From Pedobacter sp. (GTDB taxonomy: Bacteria > Bacteroidota > Bacteroidia > Sphingobacteriales > Sphingobacteriaceae), in the NCBI GenBank assembly GCA_028287885.1, contig JAQBOT010000477.1:1-5786 (forward strand): a stretch of DNA of 5,786 nucleotides, in the 5' to 3' direction. Both the position numbers and the translations under genes were made by a program. Below, piece after piece: positions 5,505 through 5,786 of the stretch (the stretch's first letter is position 1; each line of letters opens with the position of its first letter). The notes under the pieces are model-generated. The model made no database searches. It worked only from the letters and a program-made list of their open reading frames with translations, and had not been told where the DNA came from.

Positions 5505-5786
5505 CAAGGCGGAACGTAACCGTTATATTTCCAGTTTTCTTAACTAATGTGATACTGTCCCCTTCAATGCGGTAGGTGTATGATCCGTTCAGTACCATAT
5601 TCCAGTCAAAACTTGCAGGGTGCATCAGAGTATCAGTGAAGGTCATAACATCCTTTTTAACAAAGAACTTACCAGCACCGCCGGCATAAGCATAGTTCAT
5701 GTTTGTTGAACACGTATAATCAATCCCAGTGAAATTTACACTTACATGCCCTTTTTTTGGTGCGGCGTTCGCAGCAGAATCTGTGT
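5494..5786 (-). CDS. Uncharacterised small beta-rich protein, 5' end outside window
   Basis: The frame stays open from the right window edge to TAG at 5494-5496, giving the last 96 residues of a longer protein. The Met at 5700 is internal: 28 more codons precede it in frame without a stop, so it should not be taken as the start. The visible part begins TDSAANAAPKKG, a small-residue/Lys stretch that could be a linker after a lipoprotein or signal cleavage site. Alternating strand-like segments follow (HVSVNFTG, GKFFVKKDVMTF, FDWNMVL, GSYTYRIEGDSITLVKK, ITVTFRL). The pattern of T-F-x-D, then F-D-W-x-x-x-L-x-G-x-Y, then I-x-G-D-S-[IL]-T-L resembles small lipocalin- or META-like proteins of Bacteroidota in general shape, but I do not recognise a named family. 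It is convergent with the sugar dehydrogenase, and its last codons overlap that gene's terminator. Confidence 0.72.
   Translation of the reverse strand, partial: TDSAANAAPKKGHVSVNFTGIDYTCSTNMNYAYAGGAGKFFVKKDVMTFTDTLMHPASFDWNMVLNGSYTYRIEGDSITLVKKTGNITVTFRLEKQ

Overview
The window looks like chromosomal DNA from a Bacteroidota bacterium, most plausibly Sphingobacteriaceae (Pedobacter/Mucilaginibacter-like). This is inferred from protein style and was not tested by a search. The pointers are a soluble multi-PAS histidine kinase with an H-N-L-R H-box, a lipoprotein PQQ-type sugar dehydrogenase, near-absence of Shine-Dalgarno sequences, and AT-rich intergenic DNA. No tRNA, rRNA, CRISPR array, insertion sequence or phage gene was seen.

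Left part (1-1026, + strand): gene wreckage. Positions 1-360 carry no supportable gene but hold a cluster of short dyads at 266-299. Positions 361-550 encode a fragment of an HlyD/RND-type periplasmic adaptor. It runs directly into 554-1026, the C-terminal remnant of an NtrB/NtrY-like sensor kinase. The kinase remnant has a one-base frameshift exactly at its phospho-acceptor H-box and an internal deletion of about 50-60 residues. The stretch reads as the scar of a lost efflux-pump/two-component locus.

Middle (1037-3852, - strand): an intact four-PAS cytoplasmic sensor histidine kinase (762 aa) followed 86 bp downstream by a small SRPBCC/AHSA1-type protein (146 aa). The AHSA1 gene converges on the kinase remnant with a 10-bp gap. 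No response regulator is present, so the intact kinase is an orphan within this window.

Right part (3853-5786): a 330-bp divergent intergenic region with two operator-like symmetric elements leads into a + strand PQQ-dependent sugar dehydrogenase lipoprotein (420 aa). That gene ends at a strong intrinsic terminator. A partial - strand gene of unknown function enters from the right edge, and its stop codon lies inside the terminator stem.

No convincing new multi-gene system is visible. The points most worth a second look are the composite efflux/kinase pseudogene, the symmetric elements (266-299, 3994-4021, 4054-4076), and a probable His-to-Gln change at the catalytic position of the sugar dehydrogenase.
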